NCBI RefSeq assembly: GCF_004123845.1
Contig: NZ_NBDP01000016.1
Coordinates: 62,001 to 126,000 of the forward strand
DNA: 64,000 bases
Direction of reading: 5' to 3'
DNA from: Allobosea sp. Tri-44
Lineage (GTDB): Bacteria > Pseudomonadota > Alphaproteobacteria > Rhizobiales > Beijerinckiaceae
In this document: piece by piece, positions 31,485 to 43,904 of the stretch
Position numbering within the stretch: position 1 is the first letter of the stretch
Layout: the number at the start of each line of letters is the position of its first letter
Made by a program: the position numbers and the translations under genes
Notes under the pieces: generated by a model
What the model was told of the DNA's origin: nothing
Database searches by the model: none
Seen by the model: the letters and a program-made list of their open reading frames with translations, nothing else

Positions 31485-32671
31485 CCGAACACAACATCCG
31501 CAACTTCTCGATCAATTTCGGCCCGCAGCACCCAGCCGCGCACGGCGTGCTGCGCCTGGTGCTGGAACTCGACGGCGAGATCGTCGAGCGCGTCGACCCG
31601 CATATCGGCCTGCTGCATCGCGGCACCGAGAAGCTGATCGAGCACAAGACCTATCTCCAGGCGCTGCCCTATTTCGACCGGCTCGACTACGTCGCGCCGA
31701 TGAACCAGGAGCACGCCTACTCGCTCGCGGTCGAGAAGCTGATGGGCGTGACCGTGCCGCGCCGCGGCCAGCTCATCCGCGTGCTCTATTCCGAGATCGG
31801 CCGCATCCTCTCGCATATCCTCAACGTCACCACGCAGGCTATGGACGTCGGCGCGCTCACCCCGCCGCTCTGGGGCTTCGAGGAGCGCGAGAAGCTGATG
31901 ATCTTCTACGAGCGGGCCTGCGGCGCGCGCATGCACGCCGCCTATGTCCGGCCGGGCGGCGTCCACCAGGACCTGCCGACCTCGCTGATCCACGACATCG
32001 CCGAATGGTGCGACCCGTTCCTCAAGGTCTGCGACGATCTCGAGACCCTGCTCACCGACAACCGCATCTTCAAGCAGCGCAACGTCGACATCGGCGTCGT
32101 CGATCTCGAGACCTGCTGGAAATGGGGTTTTTCGGGTGTGATGGTGCGCGGCTCCGGCGCGCCCTGGGATCTGCGCAAGAGCCAGCCCTACGAGTGCTAC
32201 GAGGAGATGGAATTCGACATCCCCGTCGGCAAGAACGGCGACTGCTACGACCGCTACTGCATCCGCATGGAAGAGATGCGCCAGTCGGTGCGCATCATGA
32301 AGCAGTGCTGCGAGAAGCTGCTCTCGGCCGATGGCGGCGGGCCGATCTCCTCGCTCGACGGCAAGATGGTGCCGCCCAAGCGCGGCGAGATGAAGCGCTC
32401 GATGGAGGCGCTGATCCACCACTTCAAACTCTACACCGAGGGCTACAAGGTGCCCGAAGGCGAGGTCTATGCCGCCGTCGAGGCGCCCAAGGGCGAGTTC
32501 GGCGTCTATCTCGTCTCCGACGGCACCAACAAGCCCTATCGCTGCAAGATCAAGGCGCCGGGCTTTGCCCATCTCCAGGCCATGGATTTCATGTGCCGCA
32601 AGCACATGCTCGCTGACGTCTCGGCGATCCTCGGCTCCCTCGACATCGTGTTCGGGGAGGTCGATCGGTGA
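31481..32671 (+). CDS. nuoD: NADH-quinone oxidoreductase subunit D
   Basis: A 396-residue quinone-binding peripheral-arm subunit related to the NiFe hydrogenase large subunit. [21 protein letters not shown] carries the His near the quinone headgroup. Then come [31 protein letters not shown] and the C-terminal [18 protein letters not shown] ending. All positions are ordinary. A 59-residue ORF begins in its stop codon. Confidence 0.98.
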   Translation: MTEHNIRNFSINFGPQHPAAHGVLRLVLELDGEIVERVDPHIGLLHRGTEKLIEHKTYLQALPYFDRLDYVAPMNQEHAYSLAVEKLMGVTVPRRGQLIRVLYSEIGRILSHILNVTTQAMDVGALTPPLWGFEEREKLMIFYERACGARMHAAYVRPGGVHQDLPTSLIHDIAEWCDPFLKVCDDLETLLTDNRIFKQRNVDIGVVDLETCWKWGFSGVMVRGSGAPWDLRKSQPYECYEEMEFDIPVGKNGDCYDRYCIRMEEMRQSVRIMKQCCEKLLSADGGGPISSLDGKMVPPKRGEMKRSMEALIHHFKLYTEGYKVPEGEVYAAVEAPKGEFGVYLVSDGTNKPYRCKIKAPGFAHLQAMDFMCRKHMLADVSAILGSLDIVFGEVDR

Positions 32672-32847
32672 TTCCCATCGCGCAACTCATCAACAACGGC
32701 TTCGAGATCAAGTCGTCGACCACCGCGACCGTCAAGGGGGAGCAGGAGATGTACGTCATCCTGCAGAAGGGGCCTGACGCGTATCTCTGTCTGTTCCGGT
32801 TCAATGGAAACGGCTGGCCGCAGGCCGGCGGCTGGCCTCTCGGGTAA
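32668..32847 (+). CDS. 59-residue small protein between nuoD and nuoE
   Basis: A GTG at 32668 overlaps the nuoD TGA, and the frame runs to TAA at 32845-32847, 5 bp before nuoE. The product starts [18 protein letters not shown] and contains [23 protein letters not shown], an amphipathic helix followed by a beta pair. There is no membrane segment or Cys pair. Coding is supported by the exact overlap with nuoD, by filling the whole gap, and by amino-acid composition unlike a shadow ORF. No function is known to me; operons for complex I in Paracoccus also hold unidentified small ORFs. Confidence 0.7.
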   Translation: MIPIAQLINNGFEIKSSTTATVKGEQEMYVILQKGPDAYLCLFRFNGNGWPQAGGWPLG

Positions 32848-32852
32848 TCATC

Positions 32853-34091
32853 ATGTCCGTCCGTCGTCTCGCGCCCGATCACGTTCAGCCCGCCTCCTTC
32901 GCCTTCACTGCGGCGAACGAGAACTGGGCCGATCAGCAGATCGCCAAATATCCGGAAGGCCGCCAGGCCTCGGCCGTGATCCCGCTGCTCTGGAAGGCGC
33001 AGGAGCAGCATCATGGCTGGCTGCCGCGCGCCGCGATCGAGGAAGTCGCGCGCAAGCTCGGCATGGCCCCGATGCGGGTGCTGGAGGTCGCGACCTTCTA
33101 CACCATGTTCAGCCTGCAGCCGGTGGGCGAGCACTTCATCCAGCTGTGCGGCACGACGCCTTGCGCGCTGCGCGGTGCCGAGGCCCTGAAGAAGGTCTGC
33201 GAGGACGTCATCGGCCCGCAATCGACCGTCACCGCCGACGGCAAGCTGTCCTGGCTCGAAGTCGAATGCCTCGGCGCCTGCTGCAACGCCCCGATGGCGC
33301 AGATCAATTTCGACTACTACGAGGATCTGACGCCCGATAATTTCCGCAAGCTGCTCGGCGATCTGCGCGAAGGCCGCCCGACCAAGCCCGGCCCGCAGGT
33401 CGATCGCTCCTGCTCGGAGCCGCTCGGCGGCGGCGATACGCTTAAGGATCCGGCCCTCTTCGACGGCTCTGTGATCGGCGCCGGTGACTGGCAGGCGCGC
33501 ATCACCAGGCAGCGCGAGGACGCGATCAGGATCGCCAGCGAGAAGGCCGCGGCCGAGGCCAAGGCCAAGGCGGAAGCCGAGGTGGCCGCCGCGACCGCCA
33601 AGACCGGCCCGACCGACGTCAAGACCGCGCCCGCTCCCGAAGCCGCCGCTCCCGGCCGCCCGAAGCCGTCCGAGCCGAACCAGCCGGCCGGCGCCGCGCA
33701 GGACACGCCGTCCGCGACCGGCAAGGCGATCAAGGACACGCCCGCCAAGGGCACGGCTGAGAACGCGCCGGCGGCCAAGGCCGCTCCTGCCGCCGAGCCG
33801 GCCGTTGCCGAAACCAAGCCGCAGCTGCTGACCGCGGCGCGCGACGGCAAGGGCGACGACCTCGAATTGATCTGGGGCGTCGGTCCCAAGCTCGGCAAGA
33901 TGCTCAACGAGATGGGCATCTGGCACTTCGACCAGGTCGCCGCCTGGACCCCGGCCGAACTTGCCTGGGTCGATGCAAGGCTGACCGGCTTCAAGGGCCG
34001 TGCCGTGCGCGACGACTGGATTTCGCAGGCGACGAAACTCGCGACAGGCTGGCGGCCGGAATCGGCCCTCGGCGACAAGCCGGTGAAGTGA
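32853..34091 (+). CDS. nuoE: NADH-quinone oxidoreductase subunit E with C-terminal extension
   Basis: A 412-residue protein whose first 200 residues are the thioredoxin-fold 24-kDa subunit carrying [2Fe-2S] cluster N1a: CGTTPC and CLGACC supply the four Cys. E. coli NuoE is about 166 residues. Residues about 215-325 are an Ala/Lys/Pro/Glu-rich linker ([17 protein letters not shown]). Residues about 330-410 look like a helix-hairpin-helix-like domain ([20 protein letters not shown], then [20 protein letters not shown]), the same module appended to other alphaproteobacterial NuoE and some ribosomal proteins. The role of the extension is unknown. Confidence 0.95.
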   Translation: MSVRRLAPDHVQPASFAFTAANENWADQQIAKYPEGRQASAVIPLLWKAQEQHHGWLPRAAIEEVARKLGMAPMRVLEVATFYTMFSLQPVGEHFIQLCGTTPCALRGAEALKKVCEDVIGPQSTVTADGKLSWLEVECLGACCNAPMAQINFDYYEDLTPDNFRKLLGDLREGRPTKPGPQVDRSCSEPLGGGDTLKDPALFDGSVIGAGDWQARITRQREDAIRIASEKAAAEAKAKAEAEVAAATAKTGPTDVKTAPAPEAAAPGRPKPSEPNQPAGAAQDTPSATGKAIKDTPAKGTAENAPAAKAAPAAEPAVAETKPQLLTAARDGKGDDLELIWGVGPKLGKMLNEMGIWHFDQVAAWTPAELAWVDARLTGFKGRAVRDDWISQATKLATGWRPESALGDKPVK

Positions 34092-34101
34092 GGCGATAAC
34101 G

Positions 34102-35406
<1,305 letters not shown>

Positions 35407-35410
35407 GACC

Positions 35411-37474
35411 ATGACCAAGCTTCTGATCGACGGCATCGAGGTCGACGTCCCCGCGGAGTACACAGTGCTCCAGGCCTGCGAGGCGGCGGGCGCCGAGGTG
35501 CCGCGCTTCTGTTTCCATGAGCGGCTCTCGATCGCCGGCAATTGCCGCATGTGCCTGGTCGAGGTGAAGGGTGGCCCGCCCAAGCCGCAGGCCTCCTGCG
35601 CCATCGGCGTACGCGACCTGCGTCCCGGCCCGAACGGCGAGCTGCCGGTCGTGCTGACCAGGTCGCCCATGGTCAAGAAGGCGCGCGAAGGGGTGATGGA
35701 GTTCCTGCTCATCAACCACCCGCTCGACTGCCCGATCTGCGACCAGGGCGGCGAGTGCGACCTCCAGGACCAGGCCATGGCCTATGGCGTCGACACCTCG
35801 CGCTATGCCGAGAACAAGCGCGCGGTCGAGGACAAGTATATCGGCCCGCTGGTCAAGACCTCGATGACGCGCTGCATCCAGTGCACGCGCTGTGTCCGCT
35901 TCACCACCGAGGTCGCCGGCGCCTCGGACCTCGGCGCGATCGGCCGCGGCGAGGACATGGAGATCACCACCTATCTCGAGCACGCGATGAGCTCGGAGCT
36001 GCAGGGCAATGTCGTCGACCTCTGCCCGGTCGGCGCGCTGACCTCCAAGCCCTACCAGAACAAGGCCCGGCCCTGGGAACTGACCAAGACCGAATCCATC
36101 GACGTGATGGACGCGGTCGGCTCGGCGATCCGCGTCGACTCGCGCGGCCGTGAGGTGATGCGGGTGCTGCCGCGCATCAACGAGGCGGTGAACGAGGAGT
36201 GGATCTCCGACAAGACCCGCCACATCGCGGACGGGCTCAGGACCCAGCGGCTCGACCAGCCCTATATCCGCGAGCACGGACACCTGCGGCCGGCGAGCTG
36301 GACCGAGGCGCTTTCCCTTGTCGCGCGCAAGCTCAAGGCTGCCAAGCCGGAACGCATCGGCGCCATCGCCGGCGATCTCGCCGCGGTCGAGGAGATGTAT
36401 GCGCTTAAAGGCCTGATCGCCGGCCTCGGCTCGGCCAATCTCGACTGCCGCCAGGACGGGACGAAGCTCGATCCGGCCTTCGGTCGCGCCAGCTATATCC
36501 TGAATACCGGCATCGCCGGGATCGAGGACGCGACCTCGCTGCTGATCATCGGCTCGAACCCGCGCCGCGAGGCGCCGATCGTCAATGCCCGCATCCGCAA
36601 GCGCTGGTTGCGCGGCGATTTCAAGGTCTCGTTGATCGGCGAGAAGGTCGATCTGACCTACGCCTGTGACTATCTCGGCGCTGGCCCTGAGACGCTGGCC
36701 GATCTGGTCAAGCGCGCCGGGGCTGCCGGCGAGCGGCCGATGGTGCTGGTCGGGCAAGGAGCGCTCACCCGCGCCGACGGTGCTGCGGTGCTCTCCCTTG
36801 CGGCCAAGGCGGCCGAGGTGCTCGGCGCGGTCAAGGATGGCTGGAACGGCTTCGGCGTGCTGCACACGGCCGCCGCCCGCGTCGGTGGCCTCGATCTCGG
36901 CTTCGTGCCGGCTGAGGGGGGGCTCGATGTCGCCAGCATGACGGCAGCGGGCGCGCTCGACGTGCTCTTCCTGCTTGGCGCCGACGAGATCGAGGTGTCG
37001 GCCGGCGCCTTCGTGATCTACCAGGGCAGCCATGGCGACAAGGGCGCCCATCGCGCCGACGTCATCCTGCCGGGCGCCGCCTATACCGAGAAATCCGGCA
37101 CCTACGTCAACACCGAAGGACGGGTGCAGATGGCGGCGCGTGCCACCTTCCCGCCGGGCGATGCCAAGGAGGACTGGGCGATCCTGCGGGCGCTCTCGGC
37201 CTCGCTCGGCAAGCCGCTGCCCTTCGATTCGCTCGGGGCGCTGCGCCGAGAGCTCTATGCCGCCCACCCGCATTTTGCCGCCGTCGATGCGGTGGCGGAG
37301 GGCGATCGCTCCGGCCTGGCGAAGCTGGCCGGGCAGGGCGGTGCGACCGAGAAGGCGGGCTTTGCCCCGGCCGTCAGCGACTTCTACACCACGAACCCCA
37401 TCGCCCGCGCTTCGGCGGTGATGGCGGAATGCTCGGCGCTGGCCTCCGGCCGCATGCGCCAGGCGGCGGAGTAA
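35411..37474 (+). CDS. nuoG: NADH-quinone oxidoreductase subunit G
   Basis: A 687-residue peripheral-arm subunit with several iron-sulfur clusters. The N-terminal ferredoxin domain has C-x11-C-x2-C ([17 protein letters not shown]), then [18 protein letters not shown] for N5-type His/Cys ligation and [17 protein letters not shown]. The rest is a molybdopterin-oxidoreductase-like domain without its cofactor. The size matches the shorter alphaproteobacterial/mitochondrial 75-kDa type. The start is ATG 35411, 4 bp after nuoF. Confidence 0.98.
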   Translation: MTKLLIDGIEVDVPAEYTVLQACEAAGAEVPRFCFHERLSIAGNCRMCLVEVKGGPPKPQASCAIGVRDLRPGPNGELPVVLTRSPMVKKAREGVMEFLLINHPLDCPICDQGGECDLQDQAMAYGVDTSRYAENKRAVEDKYIGPLVKTSMTRCIQCTRCVRFTTEVAGASDLGAIGRGEDMEITTYLEHAMSSELQGNVVDLCPVGALTSKPYQNKARPWELTKTESIDVMDAVGSAIRVDSRGREVMRVLPRINEAVNEEWISDKTRHIADGLRTQRLDQPYIREHGHLRPASWTEALSLVARKLKAAKPERIGAIAGDLAAVEEMYALKGLIAGLGSANLDCRQDGTKLDPAFGRASYILNTGIAGIEDATSLLIIGSNPRREAPIVNARIRKRWLRGDFKVSLIGEKVDLTYACDYLGAGPETLADLVKRAGAAGERPMVLVGQGALTRADGAAVLSLAAKAAEVLGAVKDGWNGFGVLHTAAARVGGLDLGFVPAEGGLDVASMTAAGALDVLFLLGADEIEVSAGAFVIYQGSHGDKGAHRADVILPGAAYTEKSGTYVNTEGRVQMAARATFPPGDAKEDWAILRALSASLGKPLPFDSLGALRRELYAAHPHFAAVDAVAEGDRSGLAKLAGQGGATEKAGFAPAVSDFYTTNPIARASAVMAECSALASGRMRQAAE

Positions 37475-37480
37475 GCCTCG

Positions 37481-38500
37481 ATGAACTGGGACCTCGTCCT
37501 CGATCTTGCGATCATCGCCGGCAAGAGCCTGCTGCTGCTGGTCTGCCTGCTGGTCTTCATCGCCTTCATCCTGCTCGCCGATCGCAAGATCTGGGCGGCG
37601 GTGCAGCTGCGGCGCGGTCCGAACGTGGTCGGCCCGTTCGGCCTGTTCCAGAGCTTCGCCGACCTCTTGAAGTTCGTCTTCAAGGAGCCGATCATCCCGT
37701 CCAGCGCCAATAAGGGCGTGTTTTTGCTCGCGCCGCTGATCTCCTGCGTGCTGGCGCTGGCGGCCTGGGCGGTGATCCCGGTGGCGGAAGGTTGGGCGAT
37801 CGCCGACATCAATGTCGGCGTGCTCTACATCTTCGCGATCTCCTCGCTCGGCGTCTATGGCGTCATCATGGGCGGCTGGGCCTCGAACTCGAAGTACCCA
37901 TTCCTCGGCGCGCTGCGCTCGGCGGCGCAGATGGTCTCCTACGAAGTCTCGATCGGCTTTGTGATCATCACCGTGCTGCTCTGCGTCGGCTCGCTCAATC
38001 TCTCGGCCATCGTCGAGGCGCAGAACTCGAAGGCGGGCCTGTTCGGCTGGTACTGGCTGCCGCTCTTCCCGATGTTCATCGTGTTCTTCATCTCGGCGCT
38101 GGCCGAGACGAACCGGCCGCCCTTCGACCTGCCGGAAGCGGAATCGGAGCTCGTTGCGGGCTTCATGGTCGAGTACTCCTCGACCCCGTATCTGCTGTTC
38201 ATGCTCGGCGAATACGTGGCGATCATGACCATGTGCTCGCTGACCACGATCCTGTTCCTCGGTGGCTGGCTGCCGCCATTCCCGGTCGCGCCCTTCACCT
38301 GGCTGCCGGGCATATTCTGGTTCGCGCTCAAGATCTGCATGGTCTTCTTCATGTTCGCGATGGTGAAGGCCTTCGTGCCGCGCTACCGCTATGACCAGCT
38401 GATGCGGCTGGGCTGGAAGGTCTTCCTGCCGTTGTCGCTGGCGTCGGTCGTCGTGGTCGCGGCGGTGCTGCAGCTCACTGGTTGGGGGCCCGCTCCGTGA
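37481..38500 (+). CDS. nuoH: NADH-quinone oxidoreductase subunit H
   Basis: A 339-residue eight-helix membrane subunit that forms the quinone-access channel with NuoB and Nuo[35 protein letters not shown], split over the first cytoplasmic loop, and [29 protein letters not shown] are the classic signatures. Note that ADRKIW replaces the more usual A-E-R-K, with Asp for Glu. Its TGA overlaps the GTG of the next small membrane gene. Confidence 0.97.
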   Translation: MNWDLVLDLAIIAGKSLLLLVCLLVFIAFILLADRKIWAAVQLRRGPNVVGPFGLFQSFADLLKFVFKEPIIPSSANKGVFLLAPLISCVLALAAWAVIPVAEGWAIADINVGVLYIFAISSLGVYGVIMGGWASNSKYPFLGALRSAAQMVSYEVSIGFVIITVLLCVGSLNLSAIVEAQNSKAGLFGWYWLPLFPMFIVFFISALAETNRPPFDLPEAESELVAGFMVEYSSTPYLLFMLGEYVAIMTMCSLTTILFLGGWLPPFPVAPFTWLPGIFWFALKICMVFFMFAMVKAFVPRYRYDQLMRLGWKVFLPLSLASVVVVAAVLQLTGWGPAP

Positions 38501-38739
38501 CGGCGGGCCAGGCCGGACTGATCGGAGCTTTGATCGGCTTCGTTGTCGGCCTGATCGAGTACCGGCTCGTCATGGGCGTTGTGGTTGGTGCGTTGCGTCG
38601 CACCGACAGCTCGCAGACGCAGGCCGAGAAGGATGATTACGAACGGCGCATCCGCCTGTTGAAGGCGGCGGTGCTGGTGGTTTCGGTGGGTGGATTGCCC
38701 ATCGTCGGTTACCTGATCGGCCGGACGCTGTTCGGTTGA
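38497..38739 (+). CDS. 80-residue two-helix membrane protein between nuoH and nuoI
   Basis: A GTG at 38497 overlaps the nuoH stop (GTGA), and the frame ends at 38739, 20 bp before nuoI. The protein has one membrane helix near residues 5-30 ([20 protein letters not shown]), a charged loop ([20 protein letters not shown]), and a second helix ([18 protein letters not shown]). There is no recognised family. Its fixed place beside the NuoH membrane subunit makes a complex I accessory or assembly role plausible. It could also be a lineage-specific passenger. Confidence 0.78.
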   Translation: MTAGQAGLIGALIGFVVGLIEYRLVMGVVVGALRRTDSSQTQAEKDDYERRIRLLKAAVLVVSVGGLPIVGYLIGRTLFG

Positions 38740-38759
38740 GACGAGAGAAGGACGAGAAG

Positions 38760-39248
38760 ATGTCACTCGCGCAAGCTGCCAAAGGACTGCTCCTCAAGGA
38801 GTTCGTCGGCGCTTTCGTCCTGTCGATGCGCTATTTCTTCAAGCCGAAGGCGACGCTGAACTATCCCTTCGAGAAGGGCGTGCTCTCGCCGCGCTTCCGG
38901 GGCGAACACGCGCTGCGCCGCTATCCGAACGGCGAGGAGCGCTGCATCGCCTGCAAGCTCTGCGAGGCGATCTGCCCGGCACAGGCGATCACGATCGAGG
39001 CCGGCCCGCGCCGCAATGACGGCACCCGCCGCACCACGCGCTACGACATCGACATGACCAAGTGCATCTATTGCGGCTTCTGCCAGGAGGCCTGCCCGGT
39101 CGATGCCATCGTCGAGGGCCCCAACTTCGAATTCGCCACCGAGACCCGTGAGGAGCTGTTCTACGACAAGGACAAGCTGCTCGAGAACGGTGCTCGCTGG
39201 GAACGCGAGATCGCGCGCAATATCGCGATGGATGCGCCCTATCGCTGA
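38760..39248 (+). CDS. nuoI: NADH-quinone oxidoreductase subunit I
   Basis: A 162-residue ferredoxin-like subunit with clusters N6a and N6b. Two C-x2-C-x2-C-x3-C-P motifs are visible: [16 protein letters not shown] and [16 protein letters not shown]. The N-terminal amphipathic segment ([16 protein letters not shown]) anchors it at the membrane. ATG 38760 is preferred to the open frame just upstream. A 128-bp gap follows, with two hairpins (GCGGCGGGT with ATCCGCCGC, and CCGCCC with GGGCGG) and no gene. Confidence 0.97.
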   Translation: MSLAQAAKGLLLKEFVGAFVLSMRYFFKPKATLNYPFEKGVLSPRFRGEHALRRYPNGEERCIACKLCEAICPAQAITIEAGPRRNDGTRRTTRYDIDMTKCIYCGFCQEACPVDAIVEGPNFEFATETREELFYDKDKLLENGARWEREIARNIAMDAPYR

Positions 39249-39376
39249 GGACGGAGCCCGTCGCGCGGTTGTCGCGCTAGGCGGGCCTGACTATAGACGC
39301 TCCAAACTGCGGCGGGTCTCGATCCGCCGCGTGATGAAAACGAGGGCCGCCCTTTAGGGCGGAAAGGCTGGCGAAG

Positions 39377-40000
39377 ATGAATGCCGCAGCGGCTTTCTTC
39401 TATCTCTTCTCAGGCGTCACCATCGCCTCGGCGCTGATGGTGATTTCGGCACGCAACCCGGTCCATTCGGTGTTGTTCCTGATCCTCGCCTTCGTCAACG
39501 CGGCGGGCCTGTTCCTGCTGCTCGGGGCCGAGTTCCTCGCGATGCTGCTGATCGTCGTCTATGTCGGCGCCGTCGCCGTGCTCTTCCTCTTCGTGGTGAT
39601 GATGCTCGACGTCGACTTCGCCGAGCTGCGCCAGGGCTTCCTGCAATATCTGCCGATCGGCGGCCTGATCGGCCTGATCTTTGCGGTCGAGCTGCTGCTG
39701 GTCGTCGGCGCCTGGGTGATCGATCCGCAGATCGCGCGGGCGCCGGTCGCGGCGATCCCCGCCGGCGTCACCAACACGGCGGCGCTGGGGCAGGTGCTCT
39801 ATACCAAGTATGTCTACTACTTCCAGGCGGCGGGCCTCGTGCTGCTCGTCGCGATGATCGGCGCGATCGTGCTGACGCTGCGCGACCGGAAGGGCATCAA
39901 GCGCCAGGATATCCCGACGCAGAACGCCCGCACCAAGGCTGCGGCGATGGATGTGAAGCAGGTGCCGTCGCGCGCCGGCGTTCCCGAGGAGATGGCGTGA
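39377..40000 (+). CDS. nuoJ: NADH-quinone oxidoreductase subunit J
   Basis: A 207-residue five-helix membrane subunit. [22 protein letters not shown] in helix 3 contains the pi-bulge segment involved in coupling, and [19 protein letters not shown] precedes it. The C-terminal 40 residues are polar and cytoplasmic or periplasmic. Its TGA overlaps nuoK's ATG by one base. Confidence 0.96.
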   Translation: MNAAAAFFYLFSGVTIASALMVISARNPVHSVLFLILAFVNAAGLFLLLGAEFLAMLLIVVYVGAVAVLFLFVVMMLDVDFAELRQGFLQYLPIGGLIGLIFAVELLLVVGAWVIDPQIARAPVAAIPAGVTNTAALGQVLYTKYVYYFQAAGLVLLVAMIGAIVLTLRDRKGIKRQDIPTQNARTKAAAMDVKQVPSRAGVPEEMA

Positions 40001-40305
40001 TGATCGGGCTCGGACACTATCTCGCGGTCGGCGCGATCCTGTTCACGCTCGGCGTGCTCGGCATCTTCATCAACCGCAAGAACGTCATCGTCATCCTGAT
40101 GTCGATCGAGCTGATCCTGCTCTCGGTCAACATCAACTTCGTCGCCTTCTCGAGCTTCCTGAACGACATCGTCGGCCAGGTCTTCGCGCTCCTGGTGCTG
40201 ACCGTGGCGGCCGCCGAGGCTGCGATCGGGCTCGCCATTCTCGTCGTCTACTTCCGCAACCGCGGCACGATCGCGGTGGAAGACATCAACATGATGAAAG
40301 GCTGA
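40000..40305 (+). CDS. nuoK: NADH-quinone oxidoreductase subunit K
   Basis: A 101-residue three-helix proton-channel subunit (ND4L). The conserved Glu residues lie in [18 protein letters not shown] and [14 protein letters not shown]. The start at ATG 40000 gives the standard length; a GTG at 39997 is in frame but would only add one residue. Confidence 0.96.
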   Translation: MIGLGHYLAVGAILFTLGVLGIFINRKNVIVILMSIELILLSVNINFVAFSSFLNDIVGQVFALLVLTVAAAEAAIGLAILVVYFRNRGTIAVEDINMMKG

Positions 40306-40331
40306 GCGCGGCAACGCGCCCGTAACCTGCC

Positions 40332-42374
40332 ATGTATCACGCGATCGTCTTCCTCCCTCTGATCGGCTTCTTCATCGCCGGCATTTTCGGCCGGCTGATC
40401 GGCGCCCGCGCCTCGGAGATCGTCACCACCACGCTGCTGCTGGTCTCGGCGGTGCTGTCCTGGATCGCCCTGTTTCAGGTCGGCTTCGGCTCGGGCACCA
40501 CCCGCGTCCAGGTCGCGACCTGGCTGGCCTCTGCGGATCTGCGCGTCGACTGGGCCTTCCGCATCGACACGCTGACCGCGGTGATGCTGGTCGTGGTCAA
40601 CACCGTCTCCTCGCTCGTGCACGTCTATTCGATCGGCTACATGCACGAGGATCCCTCGCGGCCGCGCTTCTTTGCCTATCTCTCGCTGTTCACCTTCGCC
40701 ATGCTGATGCTGGTGACGGCCGACAACCTGGTGCAGATGTTCTTCGGCTGGGAGGGCGTCGGTCTCGCTTCCTATCTGCTGATCGGCTTCTGGTATCAGA
40801 AGCCCTCGGCCAATGCCGCGGCGATCAAGGCCTTCGTCGTCAACCGCGTCGGCGATTTCGGCTTCCTGCTCGGCATCTTCCTGGTTTTCGTGCTGACCGG
40901 ATCGGTCGCCCTCGACAGCATCTTTCCGCAGATCGCCGGTTTGACGGAGCGCAGCTTCCGCTTCCTCGGCTATGACTGGAACGCGCTGACGCTGACCTGC
41001 CTGCTGCTGTTCATGGGCGCCATGGGCAAGTCGGCGCAGTTCATGCTGCACACCTGGCTGCCGGACGCGATGGAAGGCCCGACCCCGGTCTCGGCGCTGA
41101 TCCATGCCGCGACCATGGTCACCGCCGGCGTCTTCATGGTGGCGCGCCTGTCGCCGATCTTCGAATACGCTCCGGTCGCGCTGACCGTCGTCGTCGTCAT
41201 CGGCGCCACCACGGCCTTCTTCGCCGCGACCGTCGGCCTGGTGCAGAACGACATCAAGCGCGTCATCGCCTATTCGACCTGCTCCCAGCTCGGCTACATG
41301 TTCGTGGCGATGGGTGTCGGCGCCTATTCGGCTGGCATCTTCCACCTCTTCACCCACGCCTTCTTCAAGGCGCTGCTGTTCCTGGGCGCCGGCTCGGTCA
41401 TCCACGCGATGCACCATGAGCAGGACATGCGGAACATGGGCGGCCTGCGTAAACACATCCCGTGGACCGCGGCCGCCATGACGATCGGCACGCTGGCGCT
41501 GACCGGCTTCCCGCTCTTCGCCGGCTATTTCTCCAAGGATGCGATCATCGAGAGCGCCTATGCCTCGGTCGCGCATGGTGGCTTCGCCAGCTCCTACGCC
41601 TTCGTGCTGCTGGTCGTCGCCGCGCTGATGACGTCATTCTATTCCTGGCGGCTCTACTTCATGACCTTCGAGGGCAAGCCGCGCTGGGCCGGTCACGGCC
41701 ATGATGCGCATGGTCACGATGACCACGCGCACGCCGCCCACGGCCATCATGACGACCATGGCCACGCTGCGCATGGTCATGACGACCACGGCCATGGCCA
41801 TCACGACCACAAGCCGCATGAGAGCCCGCTCTCGATGCTGATCCCGCTCGCCGTGCTCTCGCTCGGTGCGCTCGTGGCGGGTTACGTCTTCAAGGAGGCG
41901 TTCATCGGCCACGACTACGAGCACTTCTGGAAGACGGCGCTGTTCACCGGCAAGGACAATCACATCCTGCACGCCATGCACGAAGTGCCGAAATGGGTGG
42001 TCTGGTCGCCCTTCGTCGCGATGCTGGTCGGCTTCTTGCTGGCGCTCTACATGTACGTGCTGCGTCCGGATATCCCGGGCAAGCTCGCCGCCGCCAACCC
42101 GGTGCTCTACAAGTTCCTGCTCAACAAGTGGTACTTCGACGAGATCTACGACTTCCTGTTCGTGAAGCCGGCGATGTGGCTTGGCCGCTTCCTCTGGAAG
42201 AAGGGCGACGGCCTCGTCATCGACGGCTTGGGACCGGACGGCGTCTCTGCACGGGTCGTCGACGTGACCAACCGGGTCGTGCGGCTGCAGACCGGCTATG
42301 TCTACCACTATGCCTTCGCCATGCTGATCGGCGTCGCCGGGCTGGTGACCTGGTACCTCATGGCCCGCGGGTGA
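40332..42374 (+). CDS. nuoL: NADH-quinone oxidoreductase subunit L, with His-rich insert
   Basis: A 680-residue antiporter-like proton-pumping subunit (ND5). [18 protein letters not shown] carries the key Glu, [40 protein letters not shown] is split over helices 7-8 with the conserved Lys, and the lateral helix lies near the C-terminus. Between residues about 453 and 497, in the loop after [18 protein letters not shown], there is a tract with about 19 His mixed with Asp, Gly and Ala. This is longer than the ordinary loop and resembles a metal-binding or metal-storage segment. The frame is uninterrupted across it. Confidence 0.97.
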   Translation: MYHAIVFLPLIGFFIAGIFGRLIGARASEIVTTTLLLVSAVLSWIALFQVGFGSGTTRVQVATWLASADLRVDWAFRIDTLTAVMLVVVNTVSSLVHVYSIGYMHEDPSRPRFFAYLSLFTFAMLMLVTADNLVQMFFGWEGVGLASYLLIGFWYQKPSANAAAIKAFVVNRVGDFGFLLGIFLVFVLTGSVALDSIFPQIAGLTERSFRFLGYDWNALTLTCLLLFMGAMGKSAQFMLHTWLPDAMEGPTPVSALIHAATMVTAGVFMVARLSPIFEYAPVALTVVVVIGATTAFFAATVGLVQNDIKRVIAYSTCSQLGYMFVAMGVGAYSAGIFHLFTHAFFKALLFLGAGSVIHAMHHEQDMRNMGGLRKHIPWTAAAMTIGTLALTGFPLFAGYFSKDAIIESAYASVAHGGFASSYAFVLLVVAALMTSFYSWRLYFMTFEGKPRWAGHGHDAHGHDDHAHAAHGHHDDHGHAAHGHDDHGHGHHDHKPHESPLSMLIPLAVLSLGALVAGYVFKEAFIGHDYEHFWKTALFTGKDNHILHAMHEVPKWVVWSPFVAMLVGFLLALYMYVLRPDIPGKLAAANPVLYKFLLNKWYFDEIYDFLFVKPAMWLGRFLWKKGDGLVIDGLGPDGVSARVVDVTNRVVRLQTGYVYHYAFAMLIGVAGLVTWYLMARG

Positions 42375-42375
42375 G

Positions 42376-43893
42376 ATGATGTCCTTCGGTTTCGGTGTCC
42401 TCGCTGGTCTCCTGGTCCTGCCGCTGGTCGGCGCCGCGTTCATCCTGACGCTGCGCGGCGATGAGGCTTCGGTCAATTCGAACGCGCGCTGGGCGGCGCT
42501 GTTCTTTACGATCGGGACGTTCGTTCTCTCGCTCTACGCTTGGAGCCAGTTCGACTCAACCAATCCCGGCTTCCAGATGGTCGAGACCCATGCCTGGGTC
42601 TCCGACATCATCAAGTTCAAGCTCGGCGTCGACGGCTTCTCCTTCCCCTTCGTGGTCCTGACCGCCTTCCTGATGCCGTTCTGCATCCTGGCGTCCTGGA
42701 CCTCGGTCGAGAAGCGGGTGCGCGAATACATGATCGCGTTCCTGATCCTCGAGGCGCTGATGATTGGCGTTTTCGTCGCGCTCGACCTCGTGCTGTTCTA
42801 TCTGCTGTTCGAGGCGGGCCTGATCCCGATGTTCCTGATCATCGGCATCTGGGGCGGCAAGCGCCGGGTCTACGCCTCCTACAAGTTCTTCCTCTACACG
42901 CTGCTCGGCTCGGTGCTGATGCTGCTCGCCATCATGGCGATGTACTGGAACGCCGGCACCACCGACATTCCGACGCTGCTGACCCACAAATTCCCGGTCC
43001 AGATGCAGCCCTGGCTCTGGCTCGCCTTCTTCGCCTCCTTCGCGGTGAAGATGCCGATGTGGCCGGTCCACACCTGGCTGCCCGATGCCCACGTCGAGGC
43101 GCCGACGGCCGGCTCCGTCATCCTGGCGGCGATCCTCCTGAAGATGGGTGGCTACGGCTTCATCCGCTTCTCGATCCCGATGTTCCCGGATGCCTCGGCG
43201 ATGTTCGCGCCGCTGGTCTACGCGCTCTCCGTCATCGCCATCGTCTACACCTCGCTGGTGGCGCTGATGCAGGAGGACATCAAGAAGCTGATCGCCTACT
43301 CCTCGGTGGCGCATATGGGCTTCGTCACCATGGGCCTGTTCACCCTGACGCCGCAGGGCATCCAGGGCGCGATGTTCCAGATGGTCAGCCACGGGCTGGT
43401 CTCGGGCGCGCTCTTCCTCTGCGTCGGCGTGATCTACGACCGCATGCACACCCGCGAGATCGCCGCCTATGGCGGGTTGGTGAACCGGATGCCGCTCTAT
43501 GCGGTGGTGTTCATGATCTTCACCATGGCTAATGTCGGCCTGCCGGGCACGGCCGGCTTCGTCGGCGAGTTCCTGACGCTGATGGGCGCCTTCAAGGCCA
43601 ATCCCTGGGTGGCGTTCATCGCGACCTTCGGCGTCATCCTTTCTGCCGGCTATGCGCTCTGGCTCTACCGCCGTGTCGTCTTCGGCGAATTGGTTAAGCC
43701 CGAGCTCAAGGACATCACCGACCTCAACGCCCGCGAGATCACGATCTTCGTGCCGCTGGTCCTGCTGACGATCTGGTACGGCATCGCCCCCGGCACGATC
43801 CTCGACGCCTTCGCGGCGCCGACCGAAGCCCTCATCAAGAACTATCAGGCCGCCATCACCGCCGCGAAGACGGCGATGCTGGTCGCTCAATAA
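42376..43893 (+). CDS. nuoM: NADH-quinone oxidoreductase subunit M
   Basis: A 505-residue antiporter-like proton-pumping subunit (ND4). [20 protein letters not shown] carries the Glu, and [37 protein letters not shown] spans the Lys/His helices. [21 protein letters not shown] follows. Tandem ATGs at 42376 and 42379 are both usable. Ordinary in length and spacing (1 bp after nuoL). Confidence 0.98.
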   Translation: MMSFGFGVLAGLLVLPLVGAAFILTLRGDEASVNSNARWAALFFTIGTFVLSLYAWSQFDSTNPGFQMVETHAWVSDIIKFKLGVDGFSFPFVVLTAFLMPFCILASWTSVEKRVREYMIAFLILEALMIGVFVALDLVLFYLLFEAGLIPMFLIIGIWGGKRRVYASYKFFLYTLLGSVLMLLAIMAMYWNAGTTDIPTLLTHKFPVQMQPWLWLAFFASFAVKMPMWPVHTWLPDAHVEAPTAGSVILAAILLKMGGYGFIRFSIPMFPDASAMFAPLVYALSVIAIVYTSLVALMQEDIKKLIAYSSVAHMGFVTMGLFTLTPQGIQGAMFQMVSHGLVSGALFLCVGVIYDRMHTREIAAYGGLVNRMPLYAVVFMIFTMANVGLPGTAGFVGEFLTLMGAFKANPWVAFIATFGVILSAGYALWLYRRVVFGELVKPELKDITDLNAREITIFVPLVLLTIWYGIAPGTILDAFAAPTEALIKNYQAAITAAKTAMLVAQ

Positions 43894-43904
43894 GGCTGAC
43901 GGAA

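Noticed and set aside
41689..41823. Frameshift or assembly error in the nuoL His tract
   Set aside because: The frame is intact on both sides and residues after it continue the normal NuoL helices.
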